64,000 bases of DNA from Pelagibius litoralis (GTDB lineage: Bacteria; Pseudomonadota; Alphaproteobacteria; Kiloniellales; Kiloniellaceae). The stretch lies in NCBI RefSeq assembly GCF_011683915.1, contig NZ_JAAQPH010000024.1, positions 27,594-91,593 on the forward strand, read 5' to 3'. A program made the translations under genes and the position numbers. A model generated the notes under the pieces. That model was not told the origin of the DNA and did not search any database. It was given only the letters and a program-made list of their open reading frames with translations. The number at the start of each line of letters is the position of its first letter. The stretch's first letter is position 1. Shown piece by piece: positions 55,403 through 64,000 of this stretch.

Positions 55403-56683
55403 ATGTTTCAGCCGCAGCGGCTTGAACTTCAGGACTGGATGATCGCGCCGGAATCCCGGCGGGTCATGGCGGCGCTGGCGGCGGGCGGCAGTGAGGTCCG
55501 CTTCGTCGGCGGCTGCGTGCGTGACGCCCTGGCGGGGCGCCCGGTCAAGGACGTCGATATCGCCACACCGGATGAACCGGTGGTGGTCATGGCCCTGCTG
55601 CGCGACGCCGGTATCAAGGTGGTGCCGACCGGCCTGGACCACGGCACGGTGACGGCGGTGGCGGGGCATAAGCCCTTTGAGATCACCACCCTGCGGGAGG
55701 ACCTGGAAACCGACGGCCGTCGGGCCAAGGTGGCTTTTACCGACGACTGGCTGGCCGATGCCTCACGCCGCGATCTGACCTTCAATGCCCTGTCCTGCAC
55801 AGCCGAGGGCCAGCTCTTCGATCCTTTCGACGGGCGCGCGGACCTGGAGGCCGGGCGGGTGCGTTTTGTCGGCGATGCAAAAGCGCGAATCCAGGAAGAC
55901 TATCTGCGCCTGCTGCGTTTCTTCCGTTTTCAGGCCCACTACGGGCGGATTCCGCCGGAAGAGGGCGTTTTGGCGGTGATGAGCGCCCTGGCGCCGCAGT
56001 TGAAGACCCTGTCGGGGGAGCGGTTGCGTCAGGAGTTCCTGAAACTGCTGGCGGCCGAGGATCCCCTGCCCGTGTTATGGGTGATGAAAGATCACGCCAT
56101 TCTGGACGCTTTCTTGCCGGAAATAGTGGATTTGGACGTTCTCAGCCGCCTTTTGGCGATCGATTCGATTGCCGTCGATTCGACCGGATCGGCGGAACCG
56201 ATACTGCGGCTGGCCGCCCTCCTGCCGCCTGACCGCGACGCCGCCGTGGCTGTCGCGCGCCGCCTGCGCCTCTCCGGTATCGACAGCGAGACCCTGCGCC
56301 GGCTTGCGGCACCCGCCCAGGACCTGGAACAGGCCCGGCTGGCGCTTGATCCCCTGGCCGAACGCCCAGCCATCCGTGCGGCGCTGCGCGGTGCGCTCTA
56401 CCGCCACGGCGCGGCCTGCGTGAAGGACGATCTGCTGATGCAGACGGCCCGCCGGCAGGCGTCTTCAGAGGTTTTGCAGTCGGCGCTGGCCGAAGTGGCC
56501 GCCTGGCGGCCCCGAACCTTTCCTTTAAGCGGCAGCGATGTCCTGGCGCTCGGCATTCCCGCCGGGCCGCAGGTCGGCGGTCTGCTGCGCCAGGTTGAAG
56601 ACTGGTGGACCGCTGCCGATTTCGCCCCGGACCGGGCCGCCTGTCTGGCTGAACTGCACCGCCGCCATGCTGAGGTGAGTTAG
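55403..56683 (+). CDS. CCA tRNA nucleotidyltransferase
   Basis: Adds or repairs the 3'-CCA of tRNAs. RFVGGCVRDALAGRPVKDVDIAT contains the GG and DxD motifs (GG near 36, Asp50 and Asp52) of class-II nucleotidyltransferases. The RRD-type motif follows as DASRRDLTFNAL and EDYLRLLRFFRF. A GTG at 55361 overlaps the DUF6111 stop and would add 14 residues; the ATG at 55403 after a GGGGGG run fits the family N-terminus (QDWMIAPESRRVMAAL) and is preferred with moderate certainty. Confidence 0.92.
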   Translation: MFQPQRLELQDWMIAPESRRVMAALAAGGSEVRFVGGCVRDALAGRPVKDVDIATPDEPVVVMALLRDAGIKVVPTGLDHGTVTAVAGHKPFEITTLREDLETDGRRAKVAFTDDWLADASRRDLTFNALSCTAEGQLFDPFDGRADLEAGRVRFVGDAKARIQEDYLRLLRFFRFQAHYGRIPPEEGVLAVMSALAPQLKTLSGERLRQEFLKLLAAEDPLPVLWVMKDHAILDAFLPEIVDLDVLSRLLAIDSIAVDSTGSAEPILRLAALLPPDRDAAVAVARRLRLSGIDSETLRRLAAPAQDLEQARLALDPLAERPAIRAALRGALYRHGAACVKDDLLMQTARRQASSEVLQSALAEVAAWRPRTFPLSGSDVLALGIPAGPQVGGLLRQVEDWWTAADFAPDRAACLAELHRRHAEVS

Positions 56684-56694
56684 GGCGTGGCGAA

Positions 56695-57570
56695 TTAGGG
56701 CCAGGCGGCTTCGGGGGGCAGGCTCATGAGAATGGCCTCGACGTTGCCGCCGGTCTGCAGGCCGAACTTGGTGCCGCGGTCGTAGAGCAGGTTGAATTCG
56801 GCGTAGCGCCCCCGGCGGAACAGCTGGTGGCGGCGCTGTTCCTCGGTCCAGGGTTCGGCCATGTGGCGGCCCACCAGCGCCGGGTAGATTTCCAGAAAGG
56901 CGCGGCCGACGTCCTGGGTGAAGGCGAAGTCGGCCTCCCAGTCGCCGCTGTCGATGTAGTCGTAGAAGATGCCGCCGACGCCGCGCGCTTCGCCCCGGTG
57001 GGGAATGAAGAAGTATTCGTCGCACCACTTTTTGAAGCGCGGATAGTAATCCGCGTCGTGGCGGTCGCAGGCGGCCTTGAAGGCGGCGTGAAAATCGGCC
57101 GTGTCGCGGTCGTCGGGGACCATCGGGTTGAGATCGCTGCCGCCGCCGAACCAGCTTTTGGTGGTCACGATATGGCGGGTGTTCATGTGGACGGCGGGAA
57201 CCAGGGGTGAGCGCAGGTGGGCGACCAGCGAGATGCCGCTGGCCCAGAAGGAGGCATCTTCCTCGGCCCCGGGTATCTGTTTGGCGAAGTCGGGGGAGAA
57301 CTGGCCGTGGACGGTCGAAATGTTCACGCCGACTTTTTCGAACACCCGTCCGCGCATCAGGGCCATGACGCCGCCGCCGCCATCCGGGCGATCCCAGGCC
57401 TTGCGTTCGAATCGGCCGGGGGCGATATCGGCGACGCGCTCCGCATTGACCCCTTCGATCTGGTCCTCCAGGGCCTCGAAAGCGGCGCAGATCTGGTCGC
57501 GCAGGTCCTTGAACCAGGCCTGGGCGCGGGTTTTCCGCTCTTCGGTTTGGTCGGGGGTTTGATCGGTCAT
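56695..57570 (-). CDS. hemF: Oxygen-dependent coproporphyrinogen III oxidase
   Basis: Converts coproporphyrinogen III to protoporphyrinogen IX in heme synthesis using O2. [86 protein letters not shown] and [34 protein letters not shown] are HemF signatures. At 291 residues it is normal length. It ends facing the CCA gene with an 11-bp gap. Heme supply fits the nearby cytochrome bc1 operon. Confidence 0.96.
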   Translation of the reverse strand: MTDQTPDQTEERKTRAQAWFKDLRDQICAAFEALEDQIEGVNAERVADIAPGRFERKAWDRPDGGGGVMALMRGRVFEKVGVNISTVHGQFSPDFAKQIPGAEEDASFWASGISLVAHLRSPLVPAVHMNTRHIVTTKSWFGGGSDLNPMVPDDRDTADFHAAFKAACDRHDADYYPRFKKWCDEYFFIPHRGEARGVGGIFYDYIDSGDWEADFAFTQDVGRAFLEIYPALVGRHMAEPWTEEQRRHQLFRRGRYAEFNLLYDRGTKFGLQTGGNVEAILMSLPPEAAWP

Positions 57571-57602
57571 CGGCGCCTTGCCTTGTCCATTATTCGGGTC
57601 GT

Positions 57603-58061
57603 TCAGTCAGATCTTCCAGGAAACAGCGCCGTCTGGCGCAGGCCCTCGCCAAGCACCATGGCCGCCGCCAGCGCTACGTTCAGGGAGCGGCAATCGGCGC
57701 TCACCGGGATCAACAGCCGCGCTTCGGCGGCCGCGTGTACGTCGTCGGGCACGCCGGCGGACTCGCGGCCCATCAGCAGATTGTCGTCCTTGTGAAAGGA
57801 AAACCCGGTGTAAGGCGCGCTGCCCCGGGTCGTCAAGAGCAGCAAGCGGCCCTTTAGCTGACTCTGATAGACCGCCCAGGAGCTGTGGCGCTGCATCCGG
57901 GCCTGGGCGTGGTAATCCAGCCCGGCGCGGCGCAGGCGCTTGTCGTCGATTAGGAATCCGCAGGGCTCGATGATGTCCAGAGGCACATCAAGGCAGGCGG
58001 CGAGGCGAATCAGCGCGCCGGTATTCTGGGGAATGTCGGGCTGGAACAGGGCAAGGCGCAT
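57603..58061 (-). CDS. trmL: tRNA (cytidine(34)-2'-O)-methyltransferase
   Basis: A 152-residue SPOUT methylase that modifies the wobble base of tRNA-Leu. [34 protein letters not shown] is the family start, [17 protein letters not shown] the SAM-binding knot, and [19 protein letters not shown] the closing helix. The ATG at 58061 fits the family; a TTG 12 codons upstream has no support. It is upstream of hemF on the same strand. Confidence 0.92.
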   Translation of the reverse strand: MRLALFQPDIPQNTGALIRLAACLDVPLDIIEPCGFLIDDKRLRRAGLDYHAQARMQRHSSWAVYQSQLKGRLLLLTTRGSAPYTGFSFHKDDNLLMGRESAGVPDDVHAAAEARLLIPVSADCRSLNVALAAAMVLGEGLRQTALFPGRSD

Positions 58062-58136
58062 GTTGGGGTGGAATTGCAGCTTTCGGTGGTTCGACAATTT
58101 GGCGAGTCTTCGGCAGCAAGGCTCTGTTTAGGGGCT

Positions 58137-58165
58137 TTGCGTTCCCAAGGAAATTACTCTATATC
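58137..58165 (+). promoter_or_regulatory. Likely pet operon promoter
   Basis: TTGCGT (58137-58142), a 17-base spacer and TATATC (58160-58165) match sigma-70 spacing. Transcription would begin near 58172, leaving a leader of about 180 bases before petA. I see no second gene in this 291-bp gap. Confidence 0.55.
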
Positions 58166-58352
58166 GACCTCCATAACGGAGCGACGGGGGTGTTCGCTGC
58201 GGCAGCTTGCCACATGTCTGATGTCCCCCTGCAAGATAAGGTTTTGTTCATTACGATCCTATAGGTCATCGGATCGCTTTGAAGCAGCCTTTGAATGTCG
58301 AAGTTCCAAAGTAGGGACTCAGTTCCACAAGAGGGATCTTAGGGGAAATCGT

Positions 58353-58901
58353 ATGGCAGATACCGCCGCAGCCGCACAAGCCGGATCGGGCGACACACGT
58401 CGCGACTTCTTATACCTGGCCGCTGGCGCCATGGGCGCCGTCGGCGCCGGCGCCGTTGTCTGGCCGTTGATCGCGTCGATGAATCCATCGGCCGAGGTTC
58501 TGGCCCTGGCGTCGACCGAGGTCGATCTGGGGCCGGTGGTCGAGGGCCAGCGCATCACGGTCACCTGGCGCGGCAACCCGGTCTTCATCGATCATCGTAC
58601 GGCAGATCAGATTTCCGAGGCCGAAGCGGTGGCCCTGGACGACCTGCCGGACGCCGAAACCGATGAGGCGCGGGTTCAGAAGACCGAATGGCTGGTCGTA
58701 ATCGGCGTCTGCACCCATCTGGGCTGCGTTCCCCTGGGCCAGAAGACAGGACAGAATCGCGGCGAGTTCGGCGGCTGGTTCTGCCCCTGCCACGGCTCCC
58801 ACTACGACACATCAGGACGTATCCGCAAGGGCCCGGCCCCACTGAACCTGCCGGTGCCGCCCTATGAGTTCACCACCGACACGACCATCGTGATCGGCTA
58901 G
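58353..58901 (+). CDS. petA: Ubiquinol-cytochrome c reductase Rieske iron-sulfur protein
   Basis: Carries electrons from ubiquinol to cytochrome c1 in complex III. A Tat-type N-terminus ([24 protein letters not shown]) supplies the membrane anchor. The 2Fe-2S site is CTHLGC (Cys120, His122, Cys125) and CPCHGSHYD (Cys144, Cys146, His147), with Cys125 and Cys146 in the conserved disulfide. AGGGGAAAT precedes the ATG at 58353. First gene of petABC. Confidence 0.97.
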   Translation: MADTAAAAQAGSGDTRRDFLYLAAGAMGAVGAGAVVWPLIASMNPSAEVLALASTEVDLGPVVEGQRITVTWRGNPVFIDHRTADQISEAEAVALDDLPDAETDEARVQKTEWLVVIGVCTHLGCVPLGQKTGQNRGEFGGWFCPCHGSHYDTSGRIRKGPAPLNLPVPPYEFTTDTTIVIG

Positions 58902-58915
58902 GGGAGAACAGAAAA

Positions 58916-60178
58916 ATGAGCGGATTTCAAAGCAATAACGCCGTGATCAAGTGGGTCGAGCATCGCATGCCGATCTTCTCCTTCCTCGATCACTCCGTCG
59001 GGTCGGGCTACCCCTCGCCCAGGAACCTCAGCTACCTCTGGAACTTCGGGTCCCTGGCCGGCATCACCCTGGTGATCATGATCCTGACCGGCATTCTGCT
59101 GGCGATGCAGTATACGGCGCATGTCGACTACGCCTTCGAATCGGTCGAGCGCATCATGCGCGACGTGAACTACGGCTGGCTGATTCGCTACATCCACATG
59201 AACGGCGGCTCGTTCTTCTTCATCGTGGTCTATATCCATATCTTCCGCGGCCTCTATTACGGTTCCTACAAGGCGCCGCGCGAGCTGCTGTGGATGCTGG
59301 GCGTCGTCATCCTGCTGTTGATGATGGCCACCGCCTTCATGGGCTATGTGCTGCCCTGGGGCCAGATGTCCTTCTGGGGCGCCAAGGTGATCACCAACCT
59401 GTTCTCCGCCGTGCCGATCTTCGGCGAGCAGATCGTGGTCTGGCTGTGGGGCGGCTTCACGGTCGATAATCCCACGCTCAACCGCTTCTTCGCGCTGCAC
59501 TATCTGATGCCCTTCATCATCGTCGGCGTGGTGATCCTGCACATCTGGGCACTGCACCGCTTCGGCTCCAACAATCCGATCGGCATCGATACCAAGGGTC
59601 CGCAGGACAGCATCCCCTTCCATCCCTACTACACGGTGAAGGATGCCTTCGGTCTGGGGGTCTTCCTGCTGGTGCTGGCGGCGGTGGTGTTCTACGCGCC
59701 GAACTACATGGGCCATCCGGACAACTACATTCCGGCCAACCCGCTTTCGACCCCGGCGCATATCGTGCCTGAGTGGTACTTCCTGCCGTTCTACGCGATC
59801 CTGCGGTCGATCCCGGACAAGCTGATGGGCGTGATTGCCATGTTCGGCTCCATCGCCATCCTCTTCGTCCTGCCCTGGCTCGACCGTTCGCCGGTCCGCA
59901 GTGGCCGCTTCCGGCCGCTCTTCCGCCTCTTCTTCGTGCTGTTCATGGTCGACGCGGTGGTGCTGGGTTATGCCGGATCGCAGCCGGCCGAGGGCGCCTG
60001 GCTGCGGATCGCGCAGGTCGCGACCGCTTACTACTTCATCCATTTCCTGGTCATTCTGCCGCTGCTCTCGGTGTTCGAGACACCTAAACCTTTGCCGACC
60101 TCGATCAGCGAGCCGGTGTTAAAGGGCGGCGGCGGTTCTATGGCCGGGGCCCCAGCCAAGCCGATGGAGAAAGCCTGA
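58916..60178 (+). CDS. petB: Cytochrome b of the bc1 complex
   Basis: A 420-residue, eight-helix membrane protein with two b hemes. The ligands are the paired His in [21 protein letters not shown] and [39 protein letters not shown] is the Qo-site motif and [19 protein letters not shown] the conserved helix-C/cd region. It is encoded separately from cytochrome c1 rather than fused. The stop overlaps the petC start by one base (TGATG). Confidence 0.98.
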   Translation: MSGFQSNNAVIKWVEHRMPIFSFLDHSVGSGYPSPRNLSYLWNFGSLAGITLVIMILTGILLAMQYTAHVDYAFESVERIMRDVNYGWLIRYIHMNGGSFFFIVVYIHIFRGLYYGSYKAPRELLWMLGVVILLLMMATAFMGYVLPWGQMSFWGAKVITNLFSAVPIFGEQIVVWLWGGFTVDNPTLNRFFALHYLMPFIIVGVVILHIWALHRFGSNNPIGIDTKGPQDSIPFHPYYTVKDAFGLGVFLLVLAAVVFYAPNYMGHPDNYIPANPLSTPAHIVPEWYFLPFYAILRSIPDKLMGVIAMFGSIAILFVLPWLDRSPVRSGRFRPLFRLFFVLFMVDAVVLGYAGSQPAEGAWLRIAQVATAYYFIHFLVILPLLSVFETPKPLPTSISEPVLKGGGGSMAGAPAKPMEKA

Positions 60179-60957
60179 TGCGCAAGGGACTGATTTTTGG
60201 GTTCGCGGCCCTTGCCGCCGTTTCCACCGGGGCGCTGTTCAACACCAACAGCGCCAAGGCGGCGGGCGAGGCCATCGCACTGCCGCAGCTGGAATGGTCG
60301 TTCGAGGGCATGTTCGGCACCTATGACCGGGCCTCGTTGCAGCGCGGTCTGCAGGTCTACCGCGAGGTCTGCTCGGGCTGTCATAGCCTGGACTACATCG
60401 CCTTCCGCAATCTGGCCGACCTCGGCTATTCCGAGGACGAGATCAAGGCCATGGCGGCCGAGGTTTCCGTTGTCGACGGGCCTAACGATGAGGGCGAGAT
60501 GTTCGAGCGGGAAGGCCGCCCGTCCGACTACTTCCCGGCGCCCTTTCCCAATCCACAGGCAGCGGCCTTCGCCAACGGCGGCGCCATACCGCCTGATCTT
60601 TCGCTGATGGCCAAGGCCCGGGCGGACGGTCCGAACTACCTTCATGCCCTGATGATCGGCTATGTCGATCCGCCGGCGGACTTTGAGCTGGCCGAGGGTT
60701 CGAACTACAACGCCTACTTCCCCGGCCACCAGATCGCCATGGCGGCGCCCTTGTTCGAGGACGCGGTGGAATACGCCGACGGTACGCCGGCGACGGTCGA
60801 CCAGATGGCGACCGACCTGGCCCACTTCTTCATGTGGACGGCGGAGCCGAAACTGGAAGAGCGCAAGGGCATGGGCATCAAGGTGCTGATCTTCCTGCTG
60901 GTCTTCTGCGGCGTGCTCTATGCCGCCAAGCGCAAGGTCTGGGCCGACGTTCACTAG
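60178..60957 (+). CDS. petC: Cytochrome c1 of the bc1 complex
   Basis: 259 residues. A signal peptide ends near SAKAAGEA. CSGCH at 65-69 binds heme c, and the Met of GHQIAMAAPLF is the likely sixth ligand. A C-terminal helix (GIKVLIFLLVFCGVLYAAKR) anchors it with the haem facing the periplasm. It is last in petABC and is followed by a strong terminator. Its stop is TAG followed by AGC, reminiscent of the repeat ends but without the rest of the repeat. Confidence 0.97.
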   Translation: MRKGLIFGFAALAAVSTGALFNTNSAKAAGEAIALPQLEWSFEGMFGTYDRASLQRGLQVYREVCSGCHSLDYIAFRNLADLGYSEDEIKAMAAEVSVVDGPNDEGEMFEREGRPSDYFPAPFPNPQAAAFANGGAIPPDLSLMAKARADGPNYLHALMIGYVDPPADFELAEGSNYNAYFPGHQIAMAAPLFEDAVEYADGTPATVDQMATDLAHFFMWTAEPKLEERKGMGIKVLIFLLVFCGVLYAAKRKVWADVH

Positions 60958-60984
60958 AGCGCCGCTCAACGCTTAGACTGCATC

Positions 60985-61019
60985 AAAGGCCGCCCCGGCG
61001 ATAACCGGGGCGGCCTTTT
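60985..61019 (+). terminator. Rho-independent terminator after petC
   Basis: AAAGGCCGCCCCGG (60985-60998) and CCGGGGCGGCCTTT (61005-61018) form a 14-bp stem with a six-base loop, followed by a run of four T. It lies 28 bases after the petC stop. Confidence 0.92.
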
Positions 61020-61135
61020 GCTTTGGGCGGAACCCCGCCTTGTCCTTGGCAAGTCCTGCCCGGTCCGGTACAGGGGGACCGGTAGTCTGTGCAGAGACGG
61101 CAGGCGCAAGAGGCGTTACGAGAAAGGGGTATCCC

Positions 61136-62023
61136 ATGGCAGAACCGGGCTCGGTGCCGGTGATCGGCATTATCGGCGGCAGCGGCATCTATGAAATCGA
61201 CGGCCTGAAGAACGCCGAGTGGCGCAAGATGACCTCTTCCTTCGGCGAGCCCTCCGACGCCCTGTTGTTCGGCGAGTTGGACGGGCAGCGTCTGGTTTTC
61301 CTGCCGCGCCATGGCCGCGGCCACAAGCTGTCGCCCAGCGATCTGAATTTTCGCGCCAACATCGACGCGATGAAGCGCGCAGGCGTGACGGAAATCCTTT
61401 CTTTGAGCGCCGTCGGTTCCCTGCGCGAAGACCTGCCGCCCGGGCATTTCGTGCTGGTCGACCAGTTCATCGACCGCACCTTCGCACGGCAGAAAAGCTT
61501 TTTCGGGCCGGGCATGGTGGCCCATGTCTCGGTTGCCGATCCGGTCTGCGGGCGGCTGGGCGATCACCTGGCCGCGGCGGCCGGCGAACTGTCCCTGCCG
61601 TGCCGGCGCGGCGGCACCTACATGGTGATGGAGGGCCCGCAGTTCTCGACCCGCGCCGAATCCGAGCTTTACCGTTCCTGGGGCTGCGATGTCATCGGCA
61701 TGACCAACATGCCGGAGGCCAAACTCGCCCGCGAGGCCGAAATTTGCTACGCGACGGTGGCCATGGTGACCGACTATGACTGCTGGCACGAGGGGCATGA
61801 CGACGTTACGGTCGATCAGGTGGTCCAGACCCTGCTCGGCAATGCCGACAAGGCAAGGGCACTGATCAAGCAGGTCGTCCCGAAGCTGAGCGGGCGCCGC
61901 GATATCTGCGACAGGGGCTGTCACCGGGCCCTGGACGCGGCGGTGATCACTCAGGCGGGCGCGCGCGATCCTGTCGTCATGGCCCGTTTGGATGCCGTCG
62001 CGGGTCGGGTTCTGGGCGGCTGA
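61136..62023 (+). CDS. mtnP: S-methyl-5'-thioadenosine phosphorylase
   Basis: Phosphorolyses methylthioadenosine, a polyamine and SAM by-product, into adenine and methylthioribose-phosphate. IIGGSGIYEIDGLKNAEW is the phosphate-binding start, RHGRGHKLSPSDLNFRANI the ribose region and GGTYMVMEGPQFSTRAESELYRSWGCDVIGMTNMPEAKLAREAEICYA the substrate pocket (human MTAP-like, class 1). The 295-residue length is normal. AAAGGGG precedes the ATG. It is not clustered with mtn salvage genes here. Confidence 0.95.
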   Translation: MAEPGSVPVIGIIGGSGIYEIDGLKNAEWRKMTSSFGEPSDALLFGELDGQRLVFLPRHGRGHKLSPSDLNFRANIDAMKRAGVTEILSLSAVGSLREDLPPGHFVLVDQFIDRTFARQKSFFGPGMVAHVSVADPVCGRLGDHLAAAAGELSLPCRRGGTYMVMEGPQFSTRAESELYRSWGCDVIGMTNMPEAKLAREAEICYATVAMVTDYDCWHEGHDDVTVDQVVQTLLGNADKARALIKQVVPKLSGRRDICDRGCHRALDAAVITQAGARDPVVMARLDAVAGRVLGG

Positions 62024-62066
62024 CGAGAAGGCTGGAAAGCCTGTTGGAAGGGAGGGTGCGCAGCCG

Positions 62067-62954
62067 ATGAAGCTGGTGGTCACCGAAAGCGGTGTCGAGG
62101 CGGCGCGGCCGATTCGCGGCATCGATCATGTCCTGGTCGGGGTCCGCGGCCTTGAAGCGGCCTACGACACCTATCAGCGCCTGGGCTTTACCCTGTCGCC
62201 GCGCGGGCGCCACATCGGCTGGGGGACCGCCAATTACTGCGTGATGTTTCCCAACGACTATATCGAGCTGCTGGGCATCATCGATTCCAGCCAGTTCACC
62301 AACAACCTGAACCGCTTTCTCGAATCCCGCGAGGGCCTGCTGGGGCTGGCCTTTGCCAGCGACGACGTCGGCCTGGCGGCCCGGGCGCTGCACCGCGCCG
62401 GCATCCAGCCCGGCGACATGCGCGACCTGAAACGCATCCTGGAAGACCCGGAGGGGGAGGTCTGGCCGCGCTTCAAGCTGCTGCACCTGCCGCCGGAGGC
62501 GACGCCGGGCACCTCGGCCTTCGTCTGCCAGCACCTGACGCCGGAGCTGGTGTGGCAGAAGGCCTGGACCGAGCACGCCAACGGGGCGACCGGGCTGATC
62601 GCCATGACGTCGGTGGTGAAAGACCCCTCCGCCCTGGCGATACCCTATGCCGAACTCTTCGGTTTCGACCGCGTGCGGGCCGGCGACGGGGTGGTGGAGG
62701 TCGACTGCGACGGCACCTGGCTGCGCTTCACCACCTCTGAAATGCTGGGGCAGCTGCATCCCGGCCTGGCCGGCGCACCGCGCCCGCCGACCCCCTGGCT
62801 GGCCGCCCTCAGGATTGCCGTTGAGGACCTGGCGCGCACCGCCACCCTGCTGGAACATGCCGGCCTGCCGGTCCACTGGGACGGCAAACAGGTCCTGCGC
62901 CTGCCCCCGGCGGCGGCCTGCGGCGTGCTGCTGGAATTCGCCGAGGCGGCTTAG
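62067..62954 (+). CDS. Glyoxalase_3-type VOC protein
   Basis: A 295-residue double VOC protein. The first module is GIDHVLVGVRGLEAAYDTYQRLGFTLSPRGRHIGWGTANYCVMFPNDYIELLGI. The second begins near residue 165 (NGATGLIAMTSVVKD) and ends GVLLEFAEAA. Family enzymes include lyases and dioxygenases; the substrate is unknown. GGAGGG lies about 12 bases before the ATG. The stop codon TAG is also the first three bases of the adjoining repeat. Confidence 0.85.
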   Translation: MKLVVTESGVEAARPIRGIDHVLVGVRGLEAAYDTYQRLGFTLSPRGRHIGWGTANYCVMFPNDYIELLGIIDSSQFTNNLNRFLESREGLLGLAFASDDVGLAARALHRAGIQPGDMRDLKRILEDPEGEVWPRFKLLHLPPEATPGTSAFVCQHLTPELVWQKAWTEHANGATGLIAMTSVVKDPSALAIPYAELFGFDRVRAGDGVVEVDCDGTWLRFTTSEMLGQLHPGLAGAPRPPTPWLAALRIAVEDLARTATLLEHAGLPVHWDGKQVLRLPPAAACGVLLEFAEAA

Positions 62955-63090
62955 AGCAGATCCCGTTCGGATGGAATCGCCGGAGGCGATCCATCGACCG
63001 GGTGAATCTGCTCTAACTGTTTGATAGCGATCGGATTCACATGTTTTGGCGCAACCACGAAGTGGTTCCGTCAAAACATGATCCGATCTA
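62952..63090. repeat. Composite palindromic repeat, copy 3
   Basis: A TAGAGCAGATC ... GATCTGCTCTA-like module (62952-63015) joins a module with CATGTTTTG and CAAAACATG arms that ends GATCTA at 63090. This is the inverted layout of the element at 15251. It fills the gap between two convergent genes, and both its ends supply their TAG stops (62952-62954 and, leftward, 63088-63090). Confidence 0.88.
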
Positions 63091-63774
63091 GGGTCTCTCT
63101 TCGCCCAGTTCGGCCAGCAGGGCGTCGGTCGTGACCTGCCGGCAATAGCCTTTGACGGCCCGCAGCGAGGCGTCGTGGCGGTCCTGGGTGAAGGTGGTGC
63201 AGGCGTCGGTGACCTGGGTGACCAGATAGCCGAGGTCGCAGGCGTTGCGGATGGCGCTTTCGACGCAGTGATCGGTTCTGAGGCCGCAGATCGCCAGCTG
63301 TTCGACGCCCAGGTTGCGCAGCACGTAGTCGATGTTGGTCGCGACGAAGACCGACGAAGCGGTTTTCGCGAACACCATTTCATCGCCGAGCGGCGCGACC
63401 TCCTCGACCACCTTGGCGTCCCAGGAGCCCCTGGGAATGTTGAAGCCGGAGATCTTGTAGTCCAGGCTGCGGTCGCGCCCGTCCTGCGTCAGGCTCTCGA
63501 TGGTCGTATAGAGCACCTCGATCCCGGCCCCGCGGCAGGCCGCCAGCAGCCTCTGCATGTTCGGCAGCGCGGCCTTCTCCACCTGCCCGAAGTAATAGGC
63601 GTAGCCGCTTTCGATCTCGGCCTCGCTGAGGCCTTTGAACTCGCCGCCGTCGCGCCGCGTGCAGAAGTTCTGCACGTCAACGACCAGCAGGGCCGCGCGC
63701 GCCGGAACCAGTGGCCGCTCGCGGCCAAGGGGACCGTCGGCGGTGGTCGCAGCGCTGTCGGTGGGGGAAGTCAT
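63088..63774 (-). CDS. Isochorismatase-like cysteine hydrolase
   Basis: A 228-residue amidohydrolase of the isochorismatase superfamily. Asp33 in LLVVDVQNF, the Lys of VFAKTASSVF and the Cys of RTDHCVESA form the catalytic triad. The N-terminal YAYYFGQVEKAALPNMQRLL insertion is long. Substrates in the family include nicotinamide, ureidoacrylate and biuret; I cannot assign one. The ATG at 63774 is preferred to a reading 24 codons longer. Its stop lies in the adjoining repeat. Confidence 0.88.
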   Translation of the reverse strand: MTSPTDSAATTADGPLGRERPLVPARAALLVVDVQNFCTRRDGGEFKGLSEAEIESGYAYYFGQVEKAALPNMQRLLAACRGAGIEVLYTTIESLTQDGRDRSLDYKISGFNIPRGSWDAKVVEEVAPLGDEMVFAKTASSVFVATNIDYVLRNLGVEQLAICGLRTDHCVESAIRNACDLGYLVTQVTDACTTFTQDRHDASLRAVKGYCRQVTTDALLAELGEERP

Positions 63775-63855
63775 CGCCAGCGGTATAGCACCGCCGGATG
63801 GTTCCGAGTCAATGCCGTTCCGCCCGGACCCACCCGTCACCCTCAAACCCCACCT

Positions 63856-63875
63856 GTCACCCTCGGACTTGATCC
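63856..63875. repeat. Half of a GTCACCC-type repeat, interrupted
   Basis: GTCACCCTCGGACTTGATCC matches the left arm of the element at 41849 but then breaks off. The expected centre and right arm are replaced by IS-like sequence from 63876. Confidence 0.8.
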
Positions 63876-64000
63876 ACTGGTGTCCGGTTTAGATTTGGTG
63901 GACTGAGCGCACGGTGTTGATTCTACTGGTGTCCAAGCGTTTGGCGACGTCCTGGGACACGAGAAAGGAACAACACCGTGCGCCACCACAATAGCGTTTT
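63876..64000 (+). mobile_element. Left end of an IS4-like insertion sequence
   Basis: Sequence from 63876 onward (ACTGGTGTCC and following) precedes a transposase start and replaces the centre of the palindrome. ACTGGTGTCC recurs at 63925, probably within a terminal or subterminal repeat. The right end lies outside the window, so the exact terminal repeat cannot be defined. Confidence 0.75.
63978..64000 (+). CDS. IS4-family transposase, N-terminus only
   Basis: GTG at 63978 follows AAGGA and reads VRHHNSVF before the window ends. That start resembles the DUF4372 N-terminal domain of a group of IS4 transposases (MRHxNSVF). Only eight residues are visible. Confidence 0.65.

Noticed and set aside
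60955..60975. A fourth TAGAGC repeat end at the petC stop
   Set aside because: The next base diverges (TAGAGCG) and no second arm follows; the petC terminator follows instead.

Overview
The window comes from a GC-rich alphaproteobacterial chromosome, most like the Rhodospirillales and their relatives. The evidence is a CcrM-type GANTC methylase next to rnhB, a hopanoid exporter (HpnN), separately encoded Rieske/cytochrome b/cytochrome c1 genes, an electron-transferring-flavoprotein dehydrogenase, an alphaproteobacterial LexA box (GTTC-N7-GTTC), and several families of palindromic intergenic repeats. I cannot name the species. Almost all of it is ordinary chromosome. The only clear mobile element is an IS4-like insertion sequence that begins at the right edge.

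Layout. 0-9.4 kb: a small VOC protein, a three-domain flavin/iron-sulfur reductase, ccrM with rnhB, a CPA2 antiporter, a SplB-like radical SAM protein behind a LexA box, and a phosphotransferase divergent from a glycosyltransferase. 9.5-16.8 kb: a second glycosyltransferase, an Old Yellow Enzyme gene divergent from its probable ArsR-type repressor, a nitroreductase, moaB, a lytic transglycosylase, a uracil-DNA glycosylase and a small membrane protein. 17-25.9 kb: ETF:ubiquinone oxidoreductase, a TPR protein with ispE, a peptidoglycan-binding protein, hpnN and tRNA-Gln. 25.9-33.6 kb: a leftward transport block (phnD, phnC, two phnE-type permeases, then a TAXI receptor and a fused TRAP permease) downstream of panC. 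33.7-42 kb: small metabolic genes, two miniature HTH regulators, exoD, greB, an MFS/AraC pair and three copies of one long palindrome. 42-46.7 kb: a quinone-stress cluster (wrbA, pirin, glutathionyl-hydroquinone reductase) divergent from a LysR gene, then a GNAT gene behind a structured leader that encodes an 11-residue arginine-rich peptide, then tspO. 46.9-53.8 kb: a MoxR/DUF58/DUF4159/large membrane protein operon. 53.9-58 kb: DUF1285, CoA pyrophosphatase, DUF6111 and CCA-adding enzyme, then hemF and trmL. 58.1-62.9 kb: petABC with a strong terminator, mtnP and a glyoxalase-like gene. The end holds a cysteine hydrolase and the IS element.

The best leads are the arginine-rich leader peptide upstream of the GNAT gene, a composite palindromic repeat whose terminal TAG serves as stop codon for four flanking genes, a LexA box on the SplB-like radical SAM gene, three GANTC sites in the ccrM promoter, and an IS that appears to have entered the centre of a REP-like palindrome.
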